Source: Neorhizobium tomejilense
GTDB taxonomy: Bacteria > Pseudomonadota > Alphaproteobacteria > Rhizobiales > Rhizobiaceae
Assembly (NCBI GenBank): GCA_002968845.1
Contig: PVBG01000003.1
Location: forward strand, 372,001 to 436,000
Length of the DNA stretch: 64,000 nt
Direction: 5' to 3'
Positions 42,245-51,066 of this stretch are shown here, piece by piece. Every line of letters starts with the position of its first letter. Positions within the stretch are counted from its first letter, which is position 1. A model generated the notes under the pieces. That model saw only the letters and a list, made by a program, of their open reading frames with translations. It did not search any database and was not told where the DNA came from. Both the position numbers and the translations under genes were made by a program.

Positions 42245-43438
42245 TTACCTCTCCACCAGGGCCATTTTGGCGTTGAACCAGTTCATGAACAGCGAGGTCG
42301 TGATACTGATGCTGAGATAAACGACGAGCCAGATCGACACTACTTCGATCGCCTGTCCGGTCTGGTTCATCGTCGTGCCGCCGGTGGCGACCAGTTCCGG
42401 AAAGCCCACCGCAATGCCGAGCGACGAGTTTTTCGTGAGGTTGAGATATTGGCTGGTGAGCGGCGGGATGATGACGCGCATCGCCTGCGGTACAACGACG
42501 AGACGGGTCGTGGTGGCGGGCTGCAATCCAAGTGCTGCCGCCGCTTCGCTTTGCCCCTTGGCGACGGCCCGGATGCCGGCGCGGATCGTCTCGGCGATGA
42601 ACGAGGCCGTATAGAAGGATAGGGCCAGGTAGAGAGCCACGAATTCCGGCGCGATCACGGATCCGCCCGACAGGTTGAAGCGGCCGGCGATCGGGAAATC
42701 GAACGTCAGCGGAGCGCCAACGGCAAGGAAGGTGAGGACCGGCAGGCCGACGATCAGCCCGATGGCCGTCCAGATCGTGTGGAACTGCTGGCCGGTCCGC
42801 ATCTGCCGTTGTTTTGCCCAGCGCGCCACGATGAACGTCGCAACGATGGCGATCAGCAACGCAAGGGGGATGACCCATGCGGTATCACCCCAGACGGGTC
42901 TCGGGAAGGCGAGGCCGCGGTTGTTGAGCACCATGCCGAGCGGCAGTTTGAGCGAGTCCCGAACCTGCGGCAGCGACGAAAGCACGCCCTTGTACCAGAA
43001 GAAGATGATCAGCAGCACCGGAATGTTGCGGAAGACTTCCACATAGACGGTGCAGAGTTTCGCGATCAGCCAGTTCTTCGAGAGACGTCCGATGCCGATG
43101 ATGAAGCCGATGGTCGTGGCGGTGATGATGCCGAAGAACGCCACCAGGATCGTATTGAGGAAGCCGACGAGGATGGCGCGCCCGTAGGTCGAATCGCTTG
43201 AATAGTCGATCAGCGAGGCGCCGATGTCGAAACCGGCGCGGCCTTTCAGGAACTGATATCCGGAAGCGGTACCTGAACGCGCAAGGTTGGCGACGGTGTT
43301 GTCGAAAATCGACCAGCCGATGCCAACGACGATGACGAGCGTGAGGACCTGGAAAAAAATACCCCGGATCTTGGGGTCGTAAACGTAGGATCTGAGAGTT
43401 CGCGCTTCGGAAGGCGCAATTGCAGCGTGATCTGTCAT
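42245..43438 (-). CDS. aapQ: AapQ, general L-amino acid ABC transporter permease
   Basis: The 397-residue permease has several membrane helices and the conserved EAA loop ([20 protein letters not shown]) near residue 300. The long insertion between the first helices (about 55-90) is typical of the Aap/Bap family. It forms the channel with AapM. AGGGGAAAAGGCC lies before the ATG, just below an intercistronic hairpin that separates it from aapJ. Confidence 0.96.
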   Translation of the reverse strand: MTDHAAIAPSEARTLRSYVYDPKIRGIFFQVLTLVIVVGIGWSIFDNTVANLARSGTASGYQFLKGRAGFDIGASLIDYSSDSTYGRAILVGFLNTILVAFFGIITATTIGFIIGIGRLSKNWLIAKLCTVYVEVFRNIPVLLIIFFWYKGVLSSLPQVRDSLKLPLGMVLNNRGLAFPRPVWGDTAWVIPLALLIAIVATFIVARWAKQRQMRTGQQFHTIWTAIGLIVGLPVLTFLAVGAPLTFDFPIAGRFNLSGGSVIAPEFVALYLALSFYTASFIAETIRAGIRAVAKGQSEAAAALGLQPATTTRLVVVPQAMRVIIPPLTSQYLNLTKNSSLGIAVGFPELVATGGTTMNQTGQAIEVVSIWLVVYLSISITTSLFMNWFNAKMALVER

Positions 43439-43456
43439 GCTGGCCTTTTCCCCTGT

Positions 43457-43485
43457 GACCTCATTTTTGAGGTCTTTTTCTTTTT
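43457..43485 (+). terminator. Plus-strand terminator inside the aapJ-aapQ gap
   Basis: GACCTCA-TTTT-TGAGGTC forms a perfect 7-bp stem followed by TTTTTCTTTTT on the plus strand. That is a textbook rho-independent terminator, yet no plus-strand gene lies upstream. It would stop antisense transcription. On the minus strand it is a hairpin in front of the aapQ ribosome binding site. Confidence 0.65.
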
Positions 43486-43507
43486 ATGCGTTTTTCTTTT
43501 ATGCCGG

Positions 43508-43537
43508 GGGATAAGGCGGCAGCGGCCGCCTTATCCC
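43508..43537 (-). promoter_or_regulatory. Intercistronic hairpin after aapJ
   Basis: GGGATAAGGCGGC and GCCGCCTTATCCC make a perfect 13-bp stem with a four-base loop, starting 17 bases after the aapJ stop. There is no T-run on the minus strand, so transcription can read through. Such hairpins protect the binding-protein mRNA and let it be made in excess over the membrane parts. Confidence 0.75.
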
Positions 43538-43553
43538 GTCTTGGTCTGGCCGA

Positions 43554-44579
43554 TTACCGAACCGGCGGAGCGTATTGCAGGCCACCCTTGGTCCAGAGCG
43601 CGTTCAGGCCACGCTGGATCTTGAGGGGGGTGTTCTGGCCGATGTTGCGCTCGAACACTTCGCCGTAATTGCCGACGGCCTTGATGATGTTGTAGGCCCA
43701 GTCGTTGGTCAGGCCGAGGTCGGTACCGATCTTGGTATCCTTCTCGATGCCGAGGAAGCGGCGGACGTCCGGGTTGGTGGAGGACTTGCGGATGTCGTCG
43801 ACATTGGCCTTGGTGATGCCGAATTCTTCAGCCTGCACCAGCGCGTAATGCGTCCACGAAACGATATCGAACCACTGGTCGTCGCCCTGGCGAACGGCCG
43901 GGCCGAGCGGCTCCTTGGAGATGATTTCCGGCAGAATGATGTGCTCATCCGGGTTCGAAAGCGACAGGCGCAGCGAATAGAGGCCGGACTGGTCGGTCGT
44001 GTAAACGTCGCAACGGCCTTCCTGGTAGGCCTGGTTCACTTCCGGCAGCTTTTCGTAGACGACCGGCTTGTATTCGAGCTTGTTGGCCTTGAAAAAGTCG
44101 GCGAGGTTGAGCTCGGTGGTGGTGCCGGACTGAACGCAGACGGCAGCGCCGGAGAGTTCCAGAGCCGACTTCACGTTGAGGCTCTTCGGTACCATGAAGC
44201 CCTGACCGTCGTAATAGTTGACGGTACGGAAGTTGAAGCCGAGCGCGGTGTCGCGGTTGATCGTCCAGGTCGTATTGCGGAAGAGGACGTCGCCTTCGCC
44301 CGACTGCAGCGCCGTGAAGCGGGTCTGCGAGGTGGTCGGGGTGTATTTGGTCTTCGTTGCGTCATTAAAAAGGGCAGCAGCAAGGGCTTTGCAGTAGTCA
44401 ACGTCGAAGCCGGACCAGTTGCCCGATGCGTCCGGTGCGGCAAAGCCGGCGAGACCGGTGTTGACGACGCACTGAACGAAACCCTTGGACTTGACGGTAT
44501 CAAGCGTGGCGGCCGATGCCGCCGATGCGAAGCCAAGGACCGCTGCGCCAATCGCGGCTGACAGAAGCGTCTTTTTCAT
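43554..44579 (-). CDS. aapJ: AapJ, periplasmic L-amino acid binding protein
   Basis: The 341-residue protein starts with a Sec signal peptide (MKKTLLSAAIGAAVLGFASAASA, cleavage near residue 23). The mature part is a type II periplasmic binding fold (LDTVKSKGFVQCVVNTG, WSGFDVDYCKALAAA, CVQSGTTTELNLADFF, WVDIVSWTHYALV-like segment). It delivers amino acids to AapQMP. The ATG at 44579 is where the signal peptide begins. It is the first gene of the operon and is followed by a stabilising hairpin. Confidence 0.97.
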   Translation of the reverse strand: MKKTLLSAAIGAAVLGFASAASAATLDTVKSKGFVQCVVNTGLAGFAAPDASGNWSGFDVDYCKALAAALFNDATKTKYTPTTSQTRFTALQSGEGDVLFRNTTWTINRDTALGFNFRTVNYYDGQGFMVPKSLNVKSALELSGAAVCVQSGTTTELNLADFFKANKLEYKPVVYEKLPEVNQAYQEGRCDVYTTDQSGLYSLRLSLSNPDEHIILPEIISKEPLGPAVRQGDDQWFDIVSWTHYALVQAEEFGITKANVDDIRKSSTNPDVRRFLGIEKDTKIGTDLGLTNDWAYNIIKAVGNYGEVFERNIGQNTPLKIQRGLNALWTKGGLQYAPPVR

Positions 44580-44944
44580 TTTCCCAACCTTTATCTGTGG
44601 TTTTCTGTGACTTGATGGAACCGGGCCGCTCCCCTGTCTTATCGAATACGGCCGGCCGCCCGCGAACCCTCCCGGTGCAGGCGCCGCTATCTCATTCGCA
44701 AAACAACGCAGGGTCAAGTGTCGCCTTTTCGAATTGCGTCTGAAATGAGGTAAATTCGTTAACCCGGCTCAGAAAACGCTCATTTACTTAAAGTTTGGGC
44801 AGCGCGTGATCAAAAGAGGTGCGTTTTCCGTGATGTGGCAGGCGACCTGATGTCTCTGCTTCAGGCTCCTTTCGCGGGGTTGACCGGGCCTTGCTCCGGC
44901 GGCAAAACTTTGCGCCTCAATTGCCAACGAAAGCTCTCCCCGAC
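44580..44944. other. Divergent control region between aapJ and metC
   Basis: About 365 bp with no gene. It holds the putative aapJ promoter at 44690-44718; other operators could not be identified by eye. Confidence 0.45.
44690..44718 (-). promoter_or_regulatory. Possible aapJ promoter
   Basis: On the minus strand CTTGAC (rhizobial -35 consensus) is followed after 17 bases by TGAGAT, a weak -10. It lies about 110 bp before the aapJ start. Confidence 0.35.
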
Positions 44945-46135
44945 ATGAAAAAGACGAACGAGTCCCTGTTCACCGGCGCTGGCCCCAACACGCGTCTCGC
45001 CCATATGGGCAACGACCCGTCCGACTACCACGGTTTCGTCAATCCGCCCGTCGTTCACGCTTCGACGGTGTTGTTTCCCGACGCAGCGACGATGGAAAAG
45101 CGGGCCCAGAAATACACCTACGGGACCCGCAGCACGCCGACGACCGATGCGCTTTGCGCGGCACTTGACGAATTGGAAGGCTCGGCCGGCACCATCCTCG
45201 TTCCCTCGGGACTGGCGGCGATTTCGGTGCCGTTTCTCGCCTATCTCTCGGCCGGCGACCATGCGCTGATCGTCGATTCCGTCTACGCGCCATGCCGCCA
45301 TTTCTGCAACACGATGCTGACGCGCCTCGGCGTCACGGTCGAGTATTACGATCCGGAAATCGGCGCCGGTATCGAAGCTCTGATTAAGCCGAACACCAAG
45401 CTTATCCATACGGAAGCGCCGGGCTCCAACACCATGGAGATGCAGGATATCAGGGCGATCGCAGAGGTGGCCCACCGGCATGATTGCGTCGTCACGATGG
45501 ACAATACCTGGGCGACGCCGCTTTATTTCCGGCCGCTCGATTTCGGGGTCGACGTGTCGATCCATGCGACGACGAAATATCCGTCGGGCCATTCGGACAT
45601 CATCATGGGTTCGGTATCGGCCAACGCCAAGCATTGGCCCAAGCTCGAGGAAGCCCGCCTTGCGCTGGGCATCTGCGGCTCACCGGATGATTCCTACCAG
45701 ATCCTGCGCGGCCTGCGCACCATGAGCGTGCGTCTCGAACATCATCAGAAGAGCGCGCTCGATATTGCCACATGGCTGGAGGGCCGCGACGATGTCGCAC
45801 GCGTCCTGCACCCGGCACTGCCGAGCTTCCCCGGCCACGCGATCTGGAAGCGCGATTTCAAGGGCGCCAGCGGCGTCTTCTCCTTCGTGCTGAAGGCGCA
45901 GGGCGAGAAGGCGAAAGCCAAGGCGCATGCTTTCCTGGATGCGCTGACCTTCTTCGGCCTCGGTTACTCCTGGGGCGGTTACGAGAGCCTCGCGGTGCCG
46001 GTCAACCTGTCGGACCGCACCATCCGCAAGGCGCCGCCGGAAGGCCCGGTCATTCGCCTGCAGATCGGCCTCGAAGACGTGGCGGACCTCAAGAAGGACC
46101 TGGAAATCGGCTTCGCGGCAGCGGCCGAGATCTGA
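44945..46135 (+). CDS. metC: MetC, cystathionine beta-lyase
   Basis: The 396-residue PLP enzyme of the Cys/Met metabolism family splits cystathionine to homocysteine, pyruvate and ammonia in methionine synthesis. Visible are the substrate region YTYGTRSTPTTDAL, PSGLAAISVPFLA, the PLP-contacting VTMDNTWATP, the PLP lysine in HATTKYPSGHSD, and the C-terminal SLAVPVNLSDR. The ATG at 44945 is used; the extension upstream is not natural. Placement next to aapJ is a known rhizobial arrangement. Confidence 0.93.
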   Translation: MKKTNESLFTGAGPNTRLAHMGNDPSDYHGFVNPPVVHASTVLFPDAATMEKRAQKYTYGTRSTPTTDALCAALDELEGSAGTILVPSGLAAISVPFLAYLSAGDHALIVDSVYAPCRHFCNTMLTRLGVTVEYYDPEIGAGIEALIKPNTKLIHTEAPGSNTMEMQDIRAIAEVAHRHDCVVTMDNTWATPLYFRPLDFGVDVSIHATTKYPSGHSDIIMGSVSANAKHWPKLEEARLALGICGSPDDSYQILRGLRTMSVRLEHHQKSALDIATWLEGRDDVARVLHPALPSFPGHAIWKRDFKGASGVFSFVLKAQGEKAKAKAHAFLDALTFFGLGYSWGGYESLAVPVNLSDRTIRKAPPEGPVIRLQIGLEDVADLKKDLEIGFAAAAEI

Positions 46136-47299
46136 TCATCTCGCCTTGAAGCCGTAAAGCCAGTCGAAATCCGCCGCAAGCGATTGCGGCGGACGCAGCG
46201 ACAGGACGATATCGCGGCCGAGCCGGATCGGGCCGCGGGCGTGATAGGCGAAGCGGTTGAACAGGCCGCGGGCGCGAACCTTGGCGATCCGCCCCGTACG
46301 TTCGCTTTCGAAATCGGCGAGCGCCTGCGCAAGGGGCAGGGGACCGGCCATCCGGTTTGCGAGCACGAACGCGTCTTCGATCGCCATCGATGCGCCCTGG
46401 GCCGCAAACGGCATCATCGCATGCGCCGCGTCTCCGATCAGCACCATGTCGCGACCGTTGTGCCAGCGCCCGGCACTCACCTCGTAAAGCGGCCAGAAGG
46501 TCGGCTGTTCGGCTCTTTCGATCAGTTGAACGATGCGCCGGTCCCAGCGATGGAACTGGCCGAGCAGCATGCGCCGCTGCGCATCGCCGGCTTGCGCATC
46601 CCAGGTCTTGCCGGGGCTGATGCCGGAGGCGATTGCGACGATATTGAACCCGTCGATCTCCTTGAGCGGGTAGGCTACCGCATGGGTTGACGGCCCGAGA
46701 AAGGCGGTGACTTGGCCCGCGTCCAGCCAGTCGGGTCTGGCGCTGCCGGGAATCGTGAAGCGCCAGGCGACATTGCGCGAAAAATCGGGCTCCGGGCTGT
46801 CCGGTATGCCGGCGCGCAGATTGGACCAGACGCCGTCGGCGCCAACGATCAGGGGATAGGTTTTGCCGGTGATCTCGGCCAGCGTCCCGTGCGGATCCTT
46901 GCGGACAGGAGTATCCAGGTGGATGCCACAGAGCGGGTTCTGTTCGACCGCGGCAAGCAATGTCTGTTGAAGCGTGGCGCGATGCAGGACCCCATAGGGC
47001 GCACCCCAGCGCTCGCGGGCAAAACGCCCGGCCGGCACATGCGCAAGCGGTCTAAGCGACGTCCCCGAAACGAGCGCAATCCGCTCCGGCTCGGTCCAGA
47101 CGGCTTCAAGCGCGGGCAGGACGCCGAGTTCGGAGAGCACGTGCGAAGCGTTCGGCGATATCTGCAGGCCGGCGCCGACCTCGATCAGGGCGGGCGCTTC
47201 CTCGAAAATGTCGCAGGCTATGCCGTGGCGGGCGAAGGCGAGTGCGGCCGTCAGCCCGGCCATGCCGGCACCGATGATCGCTACTCTTTCAATGGGCAT
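46136..47299 (-). CDS. FAD-dependent aromatic-ring monooxygenase family
   Basis: The 387-residue flavoprotein has the Rossmann nucleotide motif AIIGAGMAGLTAALAFARHG with a downstream acidic residue (DIFEEA), the DG motif LIVGADGVWSNLR, and the second FAD motif VLIGDAAHAMMPFAAQGASMAIEDA. This is the UbiH/salicylate-hydroxylase type class A monooxygenase. Substrate cannot be told; 3- or 6-hydroxylated aromatic acids are typical. It is convergent with metC, with no gap. Confidence 0.88.
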   Translation of the reverse strand: MPIERVAIIGAGMAGLTAALAFARHGIACDIFEEAPALIEVGAGLQISPNASHVLSELGVLPALEAVWTEPERIALVSGTSLRPLAHVPAGRFARERWGAPYGVLHRATLQQTLLAAVEQNPLCGIHLDTPVRKDPHGTLAEITGKTYPLIVGADGVWSNLRAGIPDSPEPDFSRNVAWRFTIPGSARPDWLDAGQVTAFLGPSTHAVAYPLKEIDGFNIVAIASGISPGKTWDAQAGDAQRRMLLGQFHRWDRRIVQLIERAEQPTFWPLYEVSAGRWHNGRDMVLIGDAAHAMMPFAAQGASMAIEDAFVLANRMAGPLPLAQALADFESERTGRIAKVRARGLFNRFAYHARGPIRLGRDIVLSLRPPQSLAADFDWLYGFKAR

Positions 47300-47312
47300 G
47301 TCGGAATGCCGA

Positions 47313-47558
47313 TCAGGCGGCCTTGACGTGGAAGACGCAGCCCGGCGGGTCGGTCTGTTCGGCCTTCAGCGACGGATTGTAGCGGTAGAGGGTCGAGCAA
47401 TAGGAGCAGACCTTCTCGTTGTCGTCGCCCATGTCGATGAAAATGTGCGGATGGTCGAAGGGAACCGAAGCGCCGGTGCACATGAATTCCTTGACGCCGA
47501 TCTGGATCAAGCGATGCCCGCCGTCGTTCTGGAAGTGGGGAATGCTGTGCCCGGCCAT
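47313..47558 (-). CDS. Zinc-finger protein of the CHCC (NDUFS6-like) family
   Basis: The 81-residue protein carries the zf-CHCC pattern: Cys in EFMCTGASVPFDHPHIF, the His of DHPH, then KVCSYCSTLYRYN. The family binds one zinc and relates to the complex I subunit NDUFS6; in alphaproteobacteria it is conserved and linked to respiratory complexes. The start MAGHSIPHFQND at 47558 is chosen because homology starts there. It lies 13 bp upstream of the monooxygenase on the same strand. Confidence 0.85.
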   Translation of the reverse strand: MAGHSIPHFQNDGGHRLIQIGVKEFMCTGASVPFDHPHIFIDMGDDNEKVCSYCSTLYRYNPSLKAEQTDPPGCVFHVKAA

Positions 47559-47730
47559 GATGGTCTCCGATACTTGAATGCGGCGCGTCTGATTTGCGCC
47601 GGACATTAGCCGCCCGCTTGGCGATTGTGTAGTGGGAAAACCGCCGCAGGCGCGTCGATTTCGTGTCGGGCACGGGTTCAAACGCCGCGGCTCATCCCTT
47701 ATGTTCCCGGCGTCAATGAGGACTGCCCCG

Positions 47731-48519
47731 ATGAATCTCAACGCGCCTGCCTTCTCCAAGTTTTCCCACGAGGGTCTCGACCTTGCCTATTTCGACGAAG
47801 GCGATCCCTCGGGCGATCCGGTGCTGCTCATCCATGGGTTTGCCTCGAGCGCGCTGGTCAACTGGGTGCATCCGGGCTGGCTGAAGACGCTGGGCGACGC
47901 GGGTTACAGGGTGATTGCCATGGACAATCGCGGGCATGGGGCAAGCGACAAGCCGCTCGATCCGGAAGCCTATCGGCCATGGGTGATGGCCGAGGATTCG
48001 ATGGCGCTCCTCGATCACTTGAGGATCCCGGAAGCGCATGTCTTCGGTTATTCGATGGGCGCACGCATCTCGGTCTTTTCCGCACTCGCCCATCCGCATC
48101 GGGTACGTTCCCTGGTTCTGGGAGGTCTCGGCATCGGCATGACCGACGGGGTAGGGGATTGGGACCCGATCGCAGACGCCTTGCTTGCCCCGTCGCTCGA
48201 TGAGGTCAGCCATGCCCGCGGCCGGATGTTCCGCGCCTTTGCCGACCAGACGAAGAGCGACAGGCAGGCCCTGGCCGCCTGTATCCGTGGCTCGCGGGAT
48301 CTGGTGACCCGCGCGGACATGGGGCGGATCGACGCGCCGACCCTGATCGGGGTCGGAACCACGGACGACATCGCCGGTTCCGCGCAGGAACTGGCCGCCT
48401 TGATGCCGCACGCGATTGCCCTCGATATTCCCGGACGTGACCACATGCTCGCGGTCGGCGACCGGGTGTTCAAGAAGGCGGTTCTCGACTTCTACGCGGA
48501 ACTCTCCGCAAGGCCGTAG
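47731..48519 (+). CDS. Alpha/beta hydrolase
   Basis: The 262-residue hydrolase has the oxyanion motif LLIHGFASSALVNW, the DNRGHGASDKP strand, the nucleophile elbow FGYSMGARIS (Ser), an acidic residue in GVGTTDDIAG and the His in PGRDHMLAVG. Physiological substrate unknown. GAGG lies about ten bases before the ATG at 47731. The neighbouring cysE and metC suggest no common pathway. Confidence 0.87.
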   Translation: MNLNAPAFSKFSHEGLDLAYFDEGDPSGDPVLLIHGFASSALVNWVHPGWLKTLGDAGYRVIAMDNRGHGASDKPLDPEAYRPWVMAEDSMALLDHLRIPEAHVFGYSMGARISVFSALAHPHRVRSLVLGGLGIGMTDGVGDWDPIADALLAPSLDEVSHARGRMFRAFADQTKSDRQALAACIRGSRDLVTRADMGRIDAPTLIGVGTTDDIAGSAQELAALMPHAIALDIPGRDHMLAVGDRVFKKAVLDFYAELSARP

Positions 48520-48635
48520 GTTTCTTCATTCTTACGATCAACGGAATGCGATTTTGCGCCCATTGGTCTCGGCGTAAACTTATTCTATATACTGGCCTTG
48601 GAAAGCTCTGCCATACGGCAAACGAGGAGACGGCG

Positions 48636-49457
48636 ATGGCCGCAAGAACTGAAATCCGCCAGGAGCAGGTCGCAACGATGGATCCCATCTGGGATACGTT
48701 GCGCCAGGAGGCGCGCGCGGCAACCGAGCAGGACCCGCTGCTCGCCGCATTTCTGTATTCTGCCGTGCTCAACCATCGCTCGCTCGAGGAATGCGTCGTG
48801 CACCGCATCTGCGAGCGCCTCGCTCATGCGGATATACCGGACGTGCTTCTGCGCCAGACCTTCATGGAAATGCTGGCCGACTGGCCGGAATGGGGCGCGA
48901 TCATGCGCGTCGACATCCAGGCCGTCTACGACCGCGATCCGGCCTGCCTGCGTTTCATGGAGCCGGTACTCTATTTCAAGGGGTTCCACGCAATCCAGGC
49001 GCACCGGCTGGCGCATTGGCTGTTCAACCGCGGCCGCCGCGATTTTGCGCTCTATCTGCAGAGCCGCGCCTCGTCCGTCTTCCAGACGGACATCAACCCG
49101 GCAGCCCGCATCGGCAAGGGTATCTTCCTCGACCACGCCACCGGCCTCGTGGTCGGCGAGACGGCCGTCATCGGCGACAATGTCTCGATCCTGCATGGGG
49201 TGACGCTCGGCGGTACCGGCAAGGAAGGCGCCGACCGCCATCCGAAGATCGCCAACGGCGTCCTCATCGGTGCCGGCGCCAAGATCCTCGGCAATATCGA
49301 GGTCGGGTCGTGCTCGCGCGTCGCCGCGGGCTCGGTGGTCCTGAAGGCCGTACCGCCGAAGTCCACCGTCGCCGGCGTGCCGGCAAAGGTGGTCGGGAGC
49401 GCTGGGTGTTCGGAACCGTCGCGCCTGATGGACCAGCTTCTCGGAGCCGACGACTGA
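48636..49457 (+). CDS. cysE: CysE, serine acetyltransferase
   Basis: The 273-residue enzyme makes O-acetylserine for cysteine synthesis. The N-terminal helical SATase domain (WDTLRQEARAATEQDPLL, LEECVVHRICERLA) precedes a left-handed beta-helix of hexapeptide repeats (DINPAARIGKGIFLDHATG, VVGETAVIGDNVSILHGVTLGG) and the usual catalytic His in LDHATG. Length and order are typical of bacterial CysE. CGAGGAGACGGCG precedes the ATG at 48636. Confidence 0.94.
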   Translation: MAARTEIRQEQVATMDPIWDTLRQEARAATEQDPLLAAFLYSAVLNHRSLEECVVHRICERLAHADIPDVLLRQTFMEMLADWPEWGAIMRVDIQAVYDRDPACLRFMEPVLYFKGFHAIQAHRLAHWLFNRGRRDFALYLQSRASSVFQTDINPAARIGKGIFLDHATGLVVGETAVIGDNVSILHGVTLGGTGKEGADRHPKIANGVLIGAGAKILGNIEVGSCSRVAAGSVVLKAVPPKSTVAGVPAKVVGSAGCSEPSRLMDQLLGADD

Positions 49458-49620
49458 TTCGTCTGCGTTTGCCCGCCGCTTGCCGATGTTTGGGGTTTGC
49501 TGAACATCGGCCCCCAACGAACCTCGCAAAAGAGCGGCAAAGGCTACTTCTGGCGGCTTTACTTTCGCCTTTGTCCCATGCCAAAAGCGCCGCAACCGAG
49601 AACCGCTGACGGAGAGAAAC

Positions 49621-49824
49621 GTGAAACCGGACGAAATCAAAAAACTCGACGCCTATTTCAAGCGCGTGATCAATCCGCAGGCGATCGTCAAGGCGCGTCC
49701 GCGCAAGGACGACTCGGCCGAAGTCTACCTCGGAGACGAGTTTCTTGGCGTCGTCTATATCGATGACGAGGATGGCGACCGCTCCTACAATTTTTCCATG
49801 GCGATCCTGGAAGTCGATCTCTGA
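49621..49824 (+). CDS. DUF3126 family protein, 67 aa
   Basis: The 67-residue protein begins with GTG and reads MKPDEIKKLDAYFKRVI, then KDDSAEVYLGDEFLGVVY, then NFSMAILEVDL, the full DUF3126 pattern, conserved next to cysE in alphaproteobacteria. Function is unknown. GGAGAGAAAC precedes the start, and a strong terminator follows. Confidence 0.9.
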   Translation: MKPDEIKKLDAYFKRVINPQAIVKARPRKDDSAEVYLGDEFLGVVYIDDEDGDRSYNFSMAILEVDL

Positions 49825-49846
49825 TCGAACCGGCCGCGACTTCAAG

Positions 49847-49870
49847 GCGGGCTGACAGGCCCGCTTTTTT
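49847..49870 (+). terminator. Rho-independent terminator after the DUF3126 gene
   Basis: GCGGGC-TGACAG-GCCCGC with a following run of six T. Strong and canonical; it lies 23 bp after the stop. Confidence 0.88.
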
Positions 49871-50033
49871 GATTCGTGCGGGCCGACCGCCGGGAAAGAA
49901 AATGGCTGCGGCGTTTTTGCACGGCTGGCTGCGATCCGCTGATATATCTTCACAAAATCAGGAAGGTGAATCGGTCTATGCAATCGCATGAATTCCGTTG
50001 CAACCAAAGGTGATTTTGCGCCGCACAAATCAC

Positions 50034-50063
50034 CTTGACTTTTATCGGCACGCCGCTTTCTAT
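50034..50063 (+). promoter_or_regulatory. Putative promoter of the phasin gene
   Basis: CTTGAC (50034-50039) and TTCTAT (50058-50063) with an 18-base spacer match the rhizobial housekeeping promoter (CTTGAC, CTATAT). It lies 33 bp before the phasin ATG. Confidence 0.5.
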
Positions 50064-50095
50064 CAGCGCATCCGAATAGAACAAAGGGACCGGCG

Positions 50096-50446
50096 ATGTT
50101 CAATTTCGATGAGGCCAACAAGAAGAGCAAGGAAACGATGGACGGGATGCTGAAGAGCTATTCCGAGACCGCCAAGGGTTATCAGGCGATCGCCACCGAA
50201 GCGACCGACTATTCCAAGAAGTCCTTCCAGGACATGACGGGTTTCATGGAAGCGCTCGCTTCCACCCGCAGCGTCGAAGCGGCGTTCGAACTCCAGACCA
50301 ATTATGTGAAGTCGGCTTACGAGAGCTTCATTGCCGAGTCGACCAAGATTACCGACATGTATGCCGATCTCGCCAAGACGGCCTACAAGCCCTACGAAGC
50401 GCCGGTCGCCAAGTCGACCGCCGTGGTGACCGCAAACGCCGCGTAG
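50096..50446 (+). CDS. Phasin family protein, 116 aa
   Basis: The protein has the helical phasin pattern (FDEANKKSKETMDGML, GYQAIATEATDYSKKSFQD, SVEAAFELQTNYVKSAYES), with a short alanine-rich tail. Phasins coat polyhydroxybutyrate granules; short members of this form also act in stress and membrane association. AAAGGGACCGGCG precedes the ATG. A terminator follows about 40 bp after the stop, so it is a single-gene unit. Confidence 0.88.
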   Translation: MFNFDEANKKSKETMDGMLKSYSETAKGYQAIATEATDYSKKSFQDMTGFMEALASTRSVEAAFELQTNYVKSAYESFIAESTKITDMYADLAKTAYKPYEAPVAKSTAVVTANAA

Positions 50447-50486
50447 CGCGCATAGCGGCCCCCCCAAGCGACGCCTTCACGATAGA

Positions 50487-50519
50487 AGGCCGGCGGCGTT
50501 CAGCGCTGCCGGCCTTTTT
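50487..50519 (+). terminator. Rho-independent terminator of the phasin gene
   Basis: AGGCCGGC and GCCGGCCT pair in an 8-bp stem, extended inside by GGCG/GCGC-type pairs, followed by TTTTT. Confidence 0.85.
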
Positions 50520-50696
50520 GATTCATGCCAATGCGGAAATACCCGACTTTCGGCATGTTCCATCATCTCTTTAGCGTAATAGTGATTGCGTGGCCGCAAA
50601 GGGGGCTTAAAATCCGCGTTCAATGAACTAAGTTAGGAAGACTAAAGTCCGGCCGTTCGGCCATTCGGACGAACCCGCCGGATGACTGGGGAATGA

Positions 50697-51056
50697 ATGA
50701 AGATGATCGCACTGCCGATCTTGATGCAAGCTGAAAAGGGTGGCGACGGAGACAACGCAAATCGCGGTACCTCGGTCATCACGCGCACGAAGCCGAAAAC
50801 AAAGAAGCCCAACCTCTACCGCGTACTGCTGCTGAATGACGATTATACGCCGATGGAGTTCGTCATCCACATTCTGGAACGTTTCTTTCAGAAGGACAGG
50901 GAGGCAGCGACGCGTATCATGCTCCACGTCCACAATCACGGCGTGGGGGAATGCGGAATATTTACATACGAAGTAGCGGAAACCAAAGTGTCCCAGGTCA
51001 TGGACTTCGCCCGGCAACACCAGCATCCGCTGCAATGTGTCATGGAAAAGAAGTGA
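50697..51056 (+). CDS. clpS: ClpS, adaptor of ClpAP for N-degron substrates
   Basis: The 119-residue adaptor has the conserved core [28 protein letters not shown], with the Asn-Asp-Asp and Met of the N-end-binding pocket, and the His of MLHVHNHG. The N-terminal 35 residues are the flexible extension that enters ClpA. It delivers proteins with destabilising N-terminal residues. It lies 10 bp upstream of clpA in one operon. The ATG at 50697 or 50703 may be the start; the latter (MIALPI) matches the usual N-terminus. Confidence 0.96.
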   Translation: MKMIALPILMQAEKGGDGDNANRGTSVITRTKPKTKKPNLYRVLLLNDDYTPMEFVIHILERFFQKDREAATRIMLHVHNHGVGECGIFTYEVAETKVSQVMDFARQHQHPLQCVMEKK

Positions 51057-51066
51057 GGAACCCGAC

